From assembly GCA_965218075.1 (NCBI GenBank), contig CBDCJZ010000003.1, forward strand, positions 868,001-932,000: a stretch of 64,000 bases of DNA, read 5' to 3'. The position numbers were made by a program, and so were the translations under genes. The stretch is from JANQHO01 sp965218075. GTDB lineage: Bacteria > Bacteroidota > Bacteroidia > Flavobacteriales > Schleiferiaceae. The notes below the pieces were generated by a model. The model did not search any database, was not told the origin of the DNA, and worked only from the letters and a program-made list of their open reading frames with translations. Shown here piece after piece: positions 17,740-26,805 of the stretch (position 1 is the stretch's first letter; every line of letters starts with the position of its first letter).

Positions 17740-18640
17740 AAGGATTCTCTCTGTAAAAACATTTCCAAATACTATGGTAAACTACTGCGCCTTGAGCTCC
17801 ATTTTTCCGGAAGTTCTTAAGAGCAGTATTTACGGCTTGCTGAGACCTAATGGTGCCGGTAAAATATCTTTCATTTTCATTATCAACCAAATCATTGCTC
17901 TAGATGAGGTCAGCATATGGTTTAATGGTGAAGAGCTGAACCCATTCTCATATTTCTCAAATAGAGGTTATCTATCCAAGAGAGAGAAGGCTTTATCCCC
18001 AGATGAGAGTAGGGGGGAAACTTACTCTATTTGTCTCGACTTAAAGGTTTGGATAAACTGAAACTGCAAAGAAAATCAGAGAATGGGCTCAACCTCTTTT
18101 GAGACAATAGACTAGTGAAATAAAAATAGAAGATCCCTCCAAGGGAATAGCTCAGAAGAGTACAGTTTATTGCTACCCTAAATCCATAAGTCCAAACTCC
18201 TAATTTTCGATGAGCCTTTTACCGGTTTTGATCCCATTAATACCAACCTTATAACAAGTAAAATAAAACGGCTCCGTGATGAAGGAGCTTCTGTTATTTT
18301 CTTCACACATCAAATGGAATCAGTAGAAGAAACTTGCGATTATACTACCCTGATCAACAAATCCAATAAAATACTGGAAGGGGTTCTCTCAAAGAAGTAA
18401 AGAACCAACAAAAAATAATGTATTTATTGCTGGACTAAACGGTACTAGGATGACATCATTACTCAATAAGTTTAAAATACTCAACTAGGAAGTAGCAGGC
18501 GAAAACATCAGGATAAGAAGGGTAATCGTTAAATGAAGGATACCAGAGCAATGAATTAATAACCATCTTAGCGGATCAGCGAATTATATTGAGATATGAG
18601 GAAGAAATGCTCAGTCTCAATCAAATATTCATTCAAACTA
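17740..18640 (+). pseudogene. ABC transporter ATP-binding protein, multiply frameshifted
   Basis: Pieces of one ABC ATPase can be followed through all three frames. KNISKYYGKL is at the start, then SIYGLLRPNGAGKISFI (degenerate Walker A, normally GPNGAGKTT), IWFNGEEL, a signature-region remnant before AQKS, LLIFDEPFTGFDPI (Walker B and D-loop), ASVIFFTHQMESVEE (H-loop) and a C-terminal SLNQIFIQT. Several frameshifts and stops separate them. The Walker A lysine is still present but the following Thr/Ser is lost. An ABC ATPase immediately downstream of dnaJ is common in flavobacteria, so this is a decayed resident gene rather than an import. Its 3' end runs straight into the ndk remnant. Confidence 0.85.
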
Positions 18641-18910
18641 GTTTTCTAAAATCCTCAACAGCATCTTTTTTCAAGTATAGGCTTGCCCCCATACCATAAG
18701 ACCGGAGATGTTATATAATCCATTAATTCACCAAAAAAGGGTCTATCTCGATGGATATCGTAAAATTTACCAGCTTTCACATGTGAAAAGTTGAGTGATA
18801 GTTAGAGTTGTAATTCGGAAGTCAGATGCGTTAATTTCTTCTAAAATTGCTCCGATATGTCCATATTCAACAGCATCGGGATCAATCAAGGCCGCTCCAA
18901 CTGACCGCTT
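18633..18910 (-). pseudogene. ndk: Nucleoside diphosphate kinase remnant
   Basis: Read on the minus strand, the fragments are IDPDAVEYGHIGAILEEIN, KAGKFYDIHRDRPFFGELMD followed by YITSPVL, and LKKDAVEDFRKLV. They correspond in order to the N-terminal and middle blocks of Ndk (IKPDAVxxGxxGxI, AxxFYxxHxxRPFFxxLVxYMxSGPV, ENAVxxxRxLxGxTDP). At least two frameshifts separate them, and everything after the RKL block, including the catalytic His of the N-x-x-H-x-S-D motif, is missing. The fragment ends exactly where the convergent ABC pseudogene ends, so a deletion probably joined the two. Ndk normally balances NTP pools; the cell must use another kinase or copy. Confidence 0.8.
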
Positions 18911-19198
18911 ACTCTTATCTTCGTCCAAGGGATGGGACAAGCGTGGCGTGAGTAGAGTTCTGGTAAAGTTGGGAAAGAAATGCCTGCCTATTGTCAGGTA
19001 AATGTTACATTAATATACAACCCGCTCGATAATCTGGCACATTATCGTTATTTGACTTTGGGTTGATACCTTAAAGTGTAACTACTCATAGTGAGAACTT
19101 CATAGGAGTGGAATAAAAAAGAGACTGCCTCACCCAGAGACACCCCCTTGGCAATTGTTATGATAATTGAATCGACTACAATAAAACAGTTCTTCAGT
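18911..19198. other. Non-coding stretch
   Basis: No gene, repeat or RNA is recognised between the ndk remnant and the 3' end of the porin gene. It presumably contained the ndk promoter and possibly another vanished gene. Confidence 0.35.
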
Positions 19199-20230
19199 TT
19201 AAAATGAATAGACTGCAGCTAATACAAATGAAACCAGTAAATCTCTCGGCTCATCAGGACGGGAAGAATCAGTAATGAAGTCTTTGTAGGAAAGCTTATC
19301 TAGACGTACTTCTGGGATTATGGTCAAGTTACCTATTTTATAGTTAGCAGACAAAGTAAAGTCCACAACGTTTTCCTTATAATTTAAAACATCTATCCCA
19401 TAATCTTTGAAATACTCAACTCTCACACCAAGCGTTAGTTCATCTGAAGTGGCAACCTGGAGATAACCTGCGATTCCAGCAAAATTATCTGAAGCAGCAG
19501 TCCCATTTAATCCCAGATAAACGTCATCTAAGCTTATGCCAGTTGTAATATCAAGCTGAAAAAATCCATCCCTGAAAAGCCCGTTCAGATAGAACAAAAA
19601 GCTATCATCTGCATAACCTGCCTGTGCCCCACCTACATAAGATGCATTTGGATTGAACTCAGTAAAATCAGTTGGGTTAAAAATACCCCCCATGAATGTA
19701 AGCCCGCTTTCGAACTCAAAGTCAGCCTTGAATCCAATATGTGAAAATGGACCATAGGAAAACATATAAGAAGTAGAGTAGTTGAAATTCTCGGTAGGAG
19801 AAATGACCTCATAACCAAGGAAGGTGTTGAAGTTTCCCCAGGTAAGGGTGATCTTGTCAGTGATATAATAATATATATACATCTGATTGATAATATTCGA
19901 GTTAGTGGTAGAGCCAAATACAGCATCTTGACCTCGAGGGCCAATTACCAGATCAGCGACAATACCCACACGGTCTTTTTCATAACTTCCTATCAGGTTG
20001 ACCATACCCAGCGAAAACCCCGGAAGGTTAGCAAATGAAGTGGCTGGTGCCAAGATGGCCGCATCATCGGGATCATTTCCTGAGTTAAGGTTAACCCGGA
20101 AATACGTGTCGATACTTCCAGAGATAGCAAAAGGGTCAGCCAAAGCTTTTTCCGACATTTGAGCACTCAACTCAACCTTTACCATTAGCAGAAGAATTGG
20201 CAGCATCAAGAAATAAGTAATCTTTTTCAT
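19199..20230 (-). CDS. Outer-membrane beta-barrel porin (BBP2/OmpL-like)
   Basis: The chosen ATG at 20230 opens a signal peptide (MKKITYFLMLPILLLMVKVE) cleaved near SAQ; a GTG three codons upstream is less likely. The ~320-residue mature part is a regular series of amphipathic strands with SGSIDTYFRVNLNSG near the start, and ends SFVLAAVYSF, a classical beta-barrel C-terminal strand with terminal Phe. The ITLTWGNFNTFLGYE region resembles the putative beta-barrel porin-2 family found in Bacteroidota. Substrate unknown. The gene is monocistronic and carries a plausible -7 promoter motif 35 bases upstream. Confidence 0.8.
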   Translation of the reverse strand: MKKITYFLMLPILLLMVKVELSAQMSEKALADPFAISGSIDTYFRVNLNSGNDPDDAAILAPATSFANLPGFSLGMVNLIGSYEKDRVGIVADLVIGPRGQDAVFGSTTNSNIINQMYIYYYITDKITLTWGNFNTFLGYEVISPTENFNYSTSYMFSYGPFSHIGFKADFEFESGLTFMGGIFNPTDFTEFNPNASYVGGAQAGYADDSFLFYLNGLFRDGFFQLDITTGISLDDVYLGLNGTAASDNFAGIAGYLQVATSDELTLGVRVEYFKDYGIDVLNYKENVVDFTLSANYKIGNLTIIPEVRLDKLSYKDFITDSSRPDEPRDLLVSFVLAAVYSF

Positions 20231-20264
20231 CTTAAGCACTTAATTTTATTTATGAAAGCAACCA

Positions 20265-20272
20265 CAAATATA
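20265..20272 (-). promoter_or_regulatory. Putative -7 promoter element for the porin gene
   Basis: On the minus strand TATATTTG matches the Bacteroidota -7 consensus TAnnTTTG, 34 bases upstream of the start codon. The context TAATATATTTGTGG is the same as upstream of clpC (59811 onward), which supports a functional role, but a -33 element is not obvious. Confidence 0.4.
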
Positions 20273-20540
20273 TTATGTATATCATAGAATTATATGTACT
20301 TGACTTCATCTAATGATAATTCTCACATTATAAGGTTTCCAGCCGAACAAACAGCTATCGACTATTTTTCTAATAAAAGATGGAACGTGCAGATCAAATG
20401 CCCTTATAATTGTTTGACAGTTTACATAATGAGCACCTCTAAAAAAGTTGCCACGCTTAAATGTTAGCTAATAAGTTCATTGCCTGGAACATTTGAAGAA
20501 AATGTACAATCATTTGCTAATTCTATAATTCTAATTATAA

Positions 20541-20820
20541 AGGTGAATCTGTATTTTAAAGTTTAGACCCGTTTCCTCTCCCGAATTTAAACCTAAATGG
20601 ATTGAAATCAATCAAAAGAAATGTATAGACGGATTATCGTTGCCTGAAAAATTAAGGTCGGACAGTATTAGTCTATGGTAAGGTGAATCTGTATTTTAAA
20701 GTTTAGACCCGTTTCCTCTCCCGAATTTAAACCTAAATGGATTGAAATCAATCAAAAGAAATGTATAGACGGATTATCGTTGCCTGAAAAATTAAGGTCG
20801 GACAGTATTAGTCTATGGTA
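20541..20820 (+). repeat. Perfect 140-bp tandem duplication
   Basis: Bases 20541-20680 are repeated exactly as 20681-20820, each unit starting AGGTGAATCTGTATTTTAAA. I found no mismatch. The last copy runs into a frame reading GRTVLVYGNEGRG, which resembles the GNEG motif of SpoU/TrmH RNA methyltransferases, so the unit may derive from such a gene; this is weak. No open frame spans the array. Confidence 0.9.
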
Positions 20821-21124
20821 ACGAAGGAAGAGGACATCAAAAATCCCGATTCACATTGCTTCAAATGACAACATTTAACCATTCTAAAATTTTATAAATC
20901 AAATGGTTGAAAGCATAAATTTAACATGGGTCAATGTATAATAGGTCGACAGTTATATGATTTATTGAAAATTAATTATGATGAAATTATACCTAATAAG
21001 AACAGATGATCAGCAAGGTAATTTAGTCTATTTTATAGAAAGCTCGCCATTCATTCCAAATATTTATCATATGATTAAAATAGAATTTAGTGCTTATATG
21101 TGTACAGTTCCCAATCATTTTACC
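20821..21124 (+). other. Non-coding stretch, possible RNA methyltransferase remnant
   Basis: Directly after the tandem repeat the plus strand continues with NEGRG-like and KIPIHIAS-like codons in different frames and later MVESINL, reminiscent of the C-terminal SpoU pattern (GNEGxGI, then E-S-L-N-V). Frames are broken and the assignment is a guess. A 68-codon frame at 20978-21184 overlaps the SDR gene and shows no family features. Confidence 0.25.
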
Positions 21125-21814
21125 TTAAAAACTAGACCTGCTTACCTGATGTACTTTGCCTCTCATCGTAGCAGGAGCGTCTAAAGCGAAATGATAGATA
21201 TAATCAGCCATTTGTTGCGGAGTTACTGATGCTTTGAAAGCCGGGAATGCCTTGGATAACATTTCTGTTTGTACCATCCCTAGCGCTAAAGCATTAAAAC
21301 TTATATTGGTATTACTGTATTCTGCCTGAAGGCATTCCGCTAAGCAAGCAACAGCAGCTTTACTACTGCTATATGCAGTAAGGCCTGGAAATTTTTGTGT
21401 TCCTGTTATTCCCCCTAAGCTGCTTATTATTATCACATGAGCATCTGAAGATAGTTTAGACATCAACATTTGGGTAAGCAGAAATGGAGCTATAAAGTTA
21501 GTTCCATGGATTTTTTTTAACTCTTTTCCCGTAATTGTTTCAAAAAACTGATTAACCAAATAGCCTGCATTATGTATTACTATGTCTACTTCATCAAAAT
21601 GGGATACTAAAATTTGCCTGTCTTTATAGTCGTTTATATCGCCGGACTGAACTTCAAGCTGACCCGAATATTGGTTTGCTAATCTTTTAAGTTCTATTAG
21701 TAACTCTGAGCTTCTAGCAACAGCTAATACTGTATGACCCTTTTTGAGAAAAGCTAGAACTGTATGAAAGCCTATTCCTTTACTAGCCCCCGTTATAATA
21801 GTTTTTTTTTTCAT
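21125..21814 (-). CDS. Short-chain dehydrogenase/reductase (SDR)
   Basis: The 229-aa protein is a classical SDR: dinucleotide-binding TGASKGIG at residues 8-15, NAG at 82-84, catalytic Ser around 131-132 (IIISSLGG) and Y148-S-S-S-K152. The cofactor is NAD(P)H; R34 after the second strand hints at NADP preference. The substrate is unknown. The length is at the short end for the family but the Rossmann fold and active site are complete. It lies 72 bases downstream of the PDH E2 gene on the same strand and could be co-transcribed. Confidence 0.9.
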   Translation of the reverse strand: MKKKTIITGASKGIGFHTVLAFLKKGHTVLAVARSSELLIELKRLANQYSGQLEVQSGDINDYKDRQILVSHFDEVDIVIHNAGYLVNQFFETITGKELKKIHGTNFIAPFLLTQMLMSKLSSDAHVIIISSLGGITGTQKFPGLTAYSSSKAAVACLAECLQAEYSNTNISFNALALGMVQTEMLSKAFPAFKASVTPQQMADYIYHFALDAPATMRGKVHQVSRSSF

Positions 21815-21886
21815 AATCCTATGTGAAGTTGCTAAGGAAATCTCCTCAATAAGGGACTTTTGTATTTGGGTTAAATGAATGTGTAT

Positions 21887-23116
21887 TCAGATAAGCATAT
21901 TGATCGGGTTCTCTATCATGCTTTTAAAGGTTTGCAAAAAAGCTGAACCAGTGGCCCCGTCTACTACCCTGTGGTCACAAGAAAGACTTACCCGCATGAC
22001 ATTACCTGGAACAATTTTACCGTTTTTAACCACCGGAACTTGCTTAATAGCCCCCACCGCCATAATACAGCTATCGGGCGGGTTAATAATTGCAGTGAAT
22101 TCTTCTATACCAAACATTCCGAGATTTGATATAGTAAAAGTACTGCCTTCACAATCTAGCAGTTGCAAACTTTTATTGCGAGCTTTTTCTACGTAATCTT
22201 TTACTTCAGCATTGATCATACTCAAACTCTTTTGGTCAGCATTGCAAATGACAGGTACCAAAACACCCTCGTCAACAGCTACAGCTACGCCAATATTAAT
22301 GACATGATTTATTCTTATCTTATCTCCTAGCCAACTACTGTTCACCTGTGGATGCTTTTTGAGAGTTACTGCAACAGCCTTAATAATAATATCATTATAG
22401 CTAATTTTTTGCTCGCCTGTTTCATTTATCGCTTTGCGCAACTCAATAGCCTTACCCATGTTAATATCTAAGGTAAGGTAGAAATGGGGAGCGCTAAATT
22501 TAGATTCAGAGAGACGTTTAGCAATAGTTTTACGCATTTGCGAAATATTGTGTTCCTCATATTTTACTTCGATTGGGGCTTGTGCAACTGAAGTTAACAT
22601 CTCTTCTTTAAAATTGTCAATATCTCTTTTTATTATTCTCCCACTTTCCCCTGAGCCTTTGACTCTATAAAGGTCTATGTTTTCTTCTTCCGCCAGTTTT
22701 TTTGCTAAAGGAGAAGCGTTGATCCTACTTTTATTTTGACTAGCTTTAATTTCCCGAGATTCTTCATCATTTGGAGGGCTACTGTGTTCTTCATCTTTTT
22801 CGGAACTCGTAGTTTCTTTCACGGTAATTTCCTCTCTTCCCTTGATCTCCCCACTTATTAGCTCCTCGATATTTTCTCCCTCTTCCCCCAGAATTGCCAA
22901 CATGGAATCTACTGGAACTGCAACTCCTTCTTCTACACCTATATGTAAAAGAATGCCTTCTTGGAAAGCTTCAAAGTCCATAGTAGCTTTATCCGTTTCA
23001 ATCTCGGCTAGTAGATCACCTTCATTTACTGTGTCACCAACTTTTTTATGCCATTTAGCTATGATTCCTTCTTCCATAGTATCACTCAAACGGGGCATAT
23101 TAACTACTTCGGCCAT
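21887..23116 (-). CDS. pdhC: Pyruvate dehydrogenase E2, dihydrolipoamide acetyltransferase
   Basis: The start at 23116 (MAEVVNMPRLSDTMEEG) is ten bases after the E1-alpha stop; the open frame extends further upstream but only into the E1 gene. There is one lipoyl domain (lipoyl-Lys about residue 43 in EIETDKATMDF), an acidic linker, a peripheral subunit-binding domain (INASPLAKKLAEEENIDLYR), then the catalytic acyltransferase domain ending with SCDHRVVDGATGSAFLQ (active-site His and Asp). E2 moves acetyl groups from lipoate to CoA. With about 409 aa it has a single lipoyl domain, whereas many relatives have two. It forms an operon with pdhA. Confidence 0.93.
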   Translation of the reverse strand: MAEVVNMPRLSDTMEEGIIAKWHKKVGDTVNEGDLLAEIETDKATMDFEAFQEGILLHIGVEEGVAVPVDSMLAILGEEGENIEELISGEIKGREEITVKETTSSEKDEEHSSPPNDEESREIKASQNKSRINASPLAKKLAEEENIDLYRVKGSGESGRIIKRDIDNFKEEMLTSVAQAPIEVKYEEHNISQMRKTIAKRLSESKFSAPHFYLTLDINMGKAIELRKAINETGEQKISYNDIIIKAVAVTLKKHPQVNSSWLGDKIRINHVINIGVAVAVDEGVLVPVICNADQKSLSMINAEVKDYVEKARNKSLQLLDCEGSTFTISNLGMFGIEEFTAIINPPDSCIMAVGAIKQVPVVKNGKIVPGNVMRVSLSCDHRVVDGATGSAFLQTFKSMIENPINMLI

Positions 23117-23126
23117 ATTAATATAT

Positions 23127-24125
23127 TTAGTGGTTTCTGATAAATGGGTAATTTTCTTGGGTATATATGTCCTGGTAAAGAGCTTCTGGGTTAGGGAAAT
23201 CAGAATCTTCAGCAAATTTCACACATTGATTTATCAAATCCTTTACTCTATTATCAATTTTTTCTAGCTCTTTTGCTGTAGCGTATTTTTTGTTCTCAAT
23301 AATTTCTTCCACTATTTTTATGGGGTCATTTTTTTGATATTCTGCTATTTCTTCTTTAGTGCGATAGGGCTGTGCATCACTCATAGAATGCCCCTTATAA
23401 CGATAAGTTATAACTTCCAACAAAGTAGGACCTTCTCCACTACGAGCTCTATCAACTGCTTGCTGTACCGCTTCATATACTTTAGCTGGATTCATACCCT
23501 CAACCGGACCACAAGGCATTTCATAACCTAAACCTAATTTCCATATATCAGTGTGATTAGAGGAACGCTCCACACTAGTTCCCATGGCATAACCGTTATT
23601 TTCTATCAAAAATACAACTGGTAGCTTCCACATCATGGCTAGATTCATAGTTTCGTGGAAAGATCCCTGGCGAACTGCCCCATCCCCCATATAACAAAAG
23701 GTAACACTATTTCTCTTTAGATATTTATCAGCAAATGCTATACCTGCTCCCAACGGGATCTGCCCACCTACTATCCCATGTCCACCAAAAAAGTTATATT
23801 CTTTGCTAAACATGTGCATAGAGCCACCTTTACCTTTAGATGTGCCAGTTCTTTTGCCCATTAATTCTGCCATCACTCTTCTGGGGTCTTCTCCCATACC
23901 AATTGGCTGCACATGATTACGATAAGCTGTTATCATCTTATCGTTTTTTTCCATGGCATACAGTGAACCTGCCAGCACAGCTTCCTGCCCATTATATAGA
24001 TGAAGAAAACCTCTTATCTTTTGTTGTATGTATAGATTTGAAGCCTTTTCTTCAAATTTTCTCCAGAAAAGCATATCCTCATACCATTTAAGATATACTT
24101 CCTTGGTTATTTTTTTCATCGGCAT
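23127..24125 (-). CDS. pdhA: Pyruvate dehydrogenase E1 component, alpha subunit
   Basis: The 332-aa protein shows the E1-alpha blocks RGFLHLYNGQEAVLAG, GKGGSMHMFSKEYNFFGGHG and the thiamine-diphosphate motif GDGAVRQGSFHETMNLAMMW (GDG...N), and the phosphorylation-loop equivalent YRYKGHSMSDAQPYR. It decarboxylates pyruvate and passes the acetyl group to E2. The beta subunit is not adjacent; flavobacteria usually encode it elsewhere. Two ATGs (24125 and 24119) are possible. E2 follows ten bases downstream. The 300-bp upstream gap should hold the promoter. Confidence 0.95.
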   Translation of the reverse strand: MPMKKITKEVYLKWYEDMLFWRKFEEKASNLYIQQKIRGFLHLYNGQEAVLAGSLYAMEKNDKMITAYRNHVQPIGMGEDPRRVMAELMGKRTGTSKGKGGSMHMFSKEYNFFGGHGIVGGQIPLGAGIAFADKYLKRNSVTFCYMGDGAVRQGSFHETMNLAMMWKLPVVFLIENNGYAMGTSVERSSNHTDIWKLGLGYEMPCGPVEGMNPAKVYEAVQQAVDRARSGEGPTLLEVITYRYKGHSMSDAQPYRTKEEIAEYQKNDPIKIVEEIIENKKYATAKELEKIDNRVKDLINQCVKFAEDSDFPNPEALYQDIYTQENYPFIRNH

Positions 24126-24428
24126 TTTTAACGAGACAGTTCCTTGAGCTAAGCAAATTTATAATAAAATGACTCCCTACCCTAGTTAGAATTTATTTTC
24201 ATGAAAAACAGAAACGTGAACCAACATGCTATATCGTGTGTGCTGTTTTGGATAAAATCAAAGTCAGTAACTCTGTTTATTCAATTTTCTCGAACTTTAT
24301 GCATAAAACTGGCTTATATCGCACAATCTGATCATTTCAGGAGCACATTGTAGACACTTTCTTAGGTCGTTTGGTAGCGGGCTTTAGCTTATTGGGTTTT
24401 GAGGTTTTAGGAGCAGATGCTTCTGCAA
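24126..24428. other. Intergenic stretch
   Basis: No gene is recognised. On the plus strand a frame of about 45 codons reads through 24340-24470 (QEHIVDTFLGRLVAGFSLLG), running into the 3' end of the convergent methyltransferase gene; it lacks a start and could be a gene remnant, but I cannot name it. Confidence 0.3.
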
Positions 24429-25406
24429 TCAGGGGATACGATAGATGCCAAACAAATGATCTGTTGTGACATTATTTCTGGATAGAAATTCATCCTCGAG
24501 ATTCATCAGTTGATTGATGAGTCGTTTGGTTTCAAGAGCATCATTCATAAAATTATGGGCAATATCTTTTAGTAAAAGATGTAATATGTTGCCACCAAGC
24601 GCTACTTCTTTTAAAGGATAATAATATTTTTTAAGCATCGGAATAATATTTTCTGAACAAATAGCTTCGGAAGGGTCTGACAAGATCATCCGAAGATGAC
24701 CTGGACAGAACACTTTGGATTTTAGATGAGAAGAAATATTTCGTTTTCTGTATTGCTTTGGAACAATATCTCGCAAAATGCGATTGACTTCTTTTAATTG
24801 ATCTTTTTTCCATCGAAATCTGTTAGGTCCTACATATTCATGCAGAACGAGGATACCGTCAGGTTTTAATGCTTTTTTTACCTGATGACCAAGAATACGA
24901 TCTAGTTTTTCGAAGTGATGTAAACTGGCATGAAAAAGAATAACACCATACGACCTAGGTTTAAAGTCATAGGAATAAATATCAGCTGTGTAATAGCTGA
25001 GGTTCTTCAGATTGTTTTCAATAGCTTTTTGGTTGGCAAAGTTGATGGCTTCTGGAGCCAGGTCAATGCCTTCGATATGTTCGAAGTTAGGAAATTTGGC
25101 AAAGGTCATTTCATGAGATCCTCTACCACAGCCAATGGAAAGCATTCGAAGGTTCTTTTTGCCAGTTAAAAAGGTATCGCCCAGAAAAGTTTCATAAGTA
25201 ATCTCAGGGTCTCCCGAGATCAGCCTATTAAGACGCTGTCTTATTTCAGGAATGATCCACCAGTTAGATGTCTTGTAATTGATGGGGCTCCAGGTACTTT
25301 TTGTGCTGTTTTTACGATTGAAAGTAAACTTATCTAACACAAATTGTAAACCTCTTTCACGAGTTTTATAATATAAATCGATAAAATCACCTGGCTTGAT
25401 CAAACT
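24429..25406 (-). CDS. Class I SAM-dependent methyltransferase
   Basis: A start at 25406 (MSLIKPGDFIDLYY) is preferred; an upstream in-frame ATG adds 11 atypical residues. The ~325-aa protein has motif I LSIGCGRGSHEMTFAKF, the acidic GIDLAPEAI that binds the SAM ribose, and YGVILFHASLHHFEKLD as motif IV, all in residues 85-190. The C-terminal ~130 residues (HEYVGPNRFRWKKDQL onward) form a helical extension as in SAM methyltransferases of polysaccharide or O-antigen loci. The substrate is unknown. It follows rimO at 83 bp on the same strand. Confidence 0.82.
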   Translation of the reverse strand, partial: SLIKPGDFIDLYYKTRERGLQFVLDKFTFNRKNSTKSTWSPINYKTSNWWIIPEIRQRLNRLISGDPEITYETFLGDTFLTGKKNLRMLSIGCGRGSHEMTFAKFPNFEHIEGIDLAPEAINFANQKAIENNLKNLSYYTADIYSYDFKPRSYGVILFHASLHHFEKLDRILGHQVKKALKPDGILVLHEYVGPNRFRWKKDQLKEVNRILRDIVPKQYRKRNISSHLKSKVFCPGHLRMILSDPSEAICSENIIPMLKKYYYPLKEVALGGNILHLLLKDIAHNFMNDALETKRLINQLMNLEDEFLSRNNVTTDHLFGIYRIP

Positions 25407-25488
25407 CATAATAAAGAGCTTAGCATGGTAGGCAAACATATATTCAAAAAACGAGTTATCAAAAATTCAGCGGCAAGATAAAATGATT

Positions 25489-26787
25489 CTAAGTCTCTAA
25501 AATCCCGTACAGATCGTAATCACTAGCTTTGGTAATTATAACGTTTACAAACTCCCCTATTTTAAGGTAATCAGCCTTAACCAATACTTCATTATCCACC
25601 TCTGGAGAATCAAATTCCGTGCGCCCTATAAAATAATCCCCCTCCATCCGGTTAATCAGCACTTTAAAAGTTTTGCCCACCTTCTTTTGGTTAAGTTCAG
25701 CAGAAATTTCCTGCTGTATAGCCATTATTTCATTAGCTCTTCGTTGTTTCACCTCGGTAGCAACATCATCTTCCAGATTGTAGGCATGAGTATTTTCCTC
25801 GTGGCTATAGGTAAAACAACCTAAACGGTCAAAATGGGTTTCTTTAACCCACTGCTTAAGAGTTTCAAAATCTTTTTTTGTCTCTCCGGGATAACCAACA
25901 ATCAAAGTAGTACGAATAGCGACACCCGGCACTTTTTCCCTTATCATTTGCAATAAGCAGTTGGTTTTAGCTTTAGTAGTTCCTCTACGCATAGATTTTA
26001 GAATGGAATCAGCAATATGCTGTAGGGGTATATCAAGGTAATTACATACTTTAGGCTCTTTGCGAATAACATCTAGCACATTTTCTGGGAAGCCGGTGGG
26101 AAAAAGATAATGCAGGCGAATCCATTCAATATTTTTCACCTTTACGAGATTTTTTAAAAGATCGGCTAAAGCCCGTCTTTTGTAGAAATCAAGACCATAG
26201 CATGTCAAATCCTGAGCAATGAGAATGAGTTCTTTAACCCCTTTAGCAGCTAGCTTGTTAGCTTCACTCACCAAGTCCTCTATAGGAATAGACTTTTGTA
26301 CTCCCCGCATTAGAGGAATAGCACAAAAAGAACAAGATCGGTCGCAACCTTCGGAAATTTTCATATAAGCATAGTGCTTGGGAGTAGTGAGTAGGCGTTC
26401 GCCTATTAGTTCTTTTTTATAATCGGCCCCTAAGGTTTTCAGTAAGTGAGGTAAATCTCGGGTGCCAAAATATTGATCTACATCTGGTATTTCCTTTTCA
26501 AGATCAGGTTTATAACGTTCAGAAAGGCAGCCCGTAACAAATATCTTTTCTACTTCACCACGTTGTTTGCGATCTACAAAATCGAGAATAGTATCAATAG
26601 ATTCTTGCTTGGCATTATCAATAAAGCCACAGGTGTTAATTACTATAATATTTCCTTTCTCTTCATGCTCTACTTGCTTCCCATTAGCTTTTAGCTGACC
26701 CATTAGTACTTCACTATCGTAGATGTTTTTAGAACAACCGAGGGTTATTACATTGATCTTGCTCTTTTTACGGGTTTTAGTACGCAT
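25489..26787 (-). CDS. rimO: Ribosomal protein S12 methylthiotransferase RimO
   Basis: The 432-aa protein has the MTTase N-terminal domain with cluster-binding Cys18 (LGCSKNIYDSE), Cys53 (NTCGFI) and Cys87 (VTGCLSERY), then the radical-SAM motif C148-x3-C152-x2-C155 (SEGCDRSCSFCAIPLMRG), and a C-terminal TRAM domain. RimO adds a methylthio group to the conserved Asp of ribosomal protein S12. The LGCSKN motif and length separate it from MiaB. It follows ftsY by 18 bases on the same strand, a typical Bacteroidota neighbourhood. Confidence 0.95.
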   Translation of the reverse strand: MRTKTRKKSKINVITLGCSKNIYDSEVLMGQLKANGKQVEHEEKGNIIVINTCGFIDNAKQESIDTILDFVDRKQRGEVEKIFVTGCLSERYKPDLEKEIPDVDQYFGTRDLPHLLKTLGADYKKELIGERLLTTPKHYAYMKISEGCDRSCSFCAIPLMRGVQKSIPIEDLVSEANKLAAKGVKELILIAQDLTCYGLDFYKRRALADLLKNLVKVKNIEWIRLHYLFPTGFPENVLDVIRKEPKVCNYLDIPLQHIADSILKSMRRGTTKAKTNCLLQMIREKVPGVAIRTTLIVGYPGETKKDFETLKQWVKETHFDRLGCFTYSHEENTHAYNLEDDVATEVKQRRANEIMAIQQEISAELNQKKVGKTFKVLINRMEGDYFIGRTEFDSPEVDNEVLVKADYLKIGEFVNVIITKASDYDLYGILET

Positions 26788-26805
26788 ATGTTTTTTCTTT
26801 TATCG

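Noticed and set aside
18795..19001. Plus-strand 68-codon frame as a gene
   Set aside because: It is antisense to clear Ndk motifs on the minus strand.
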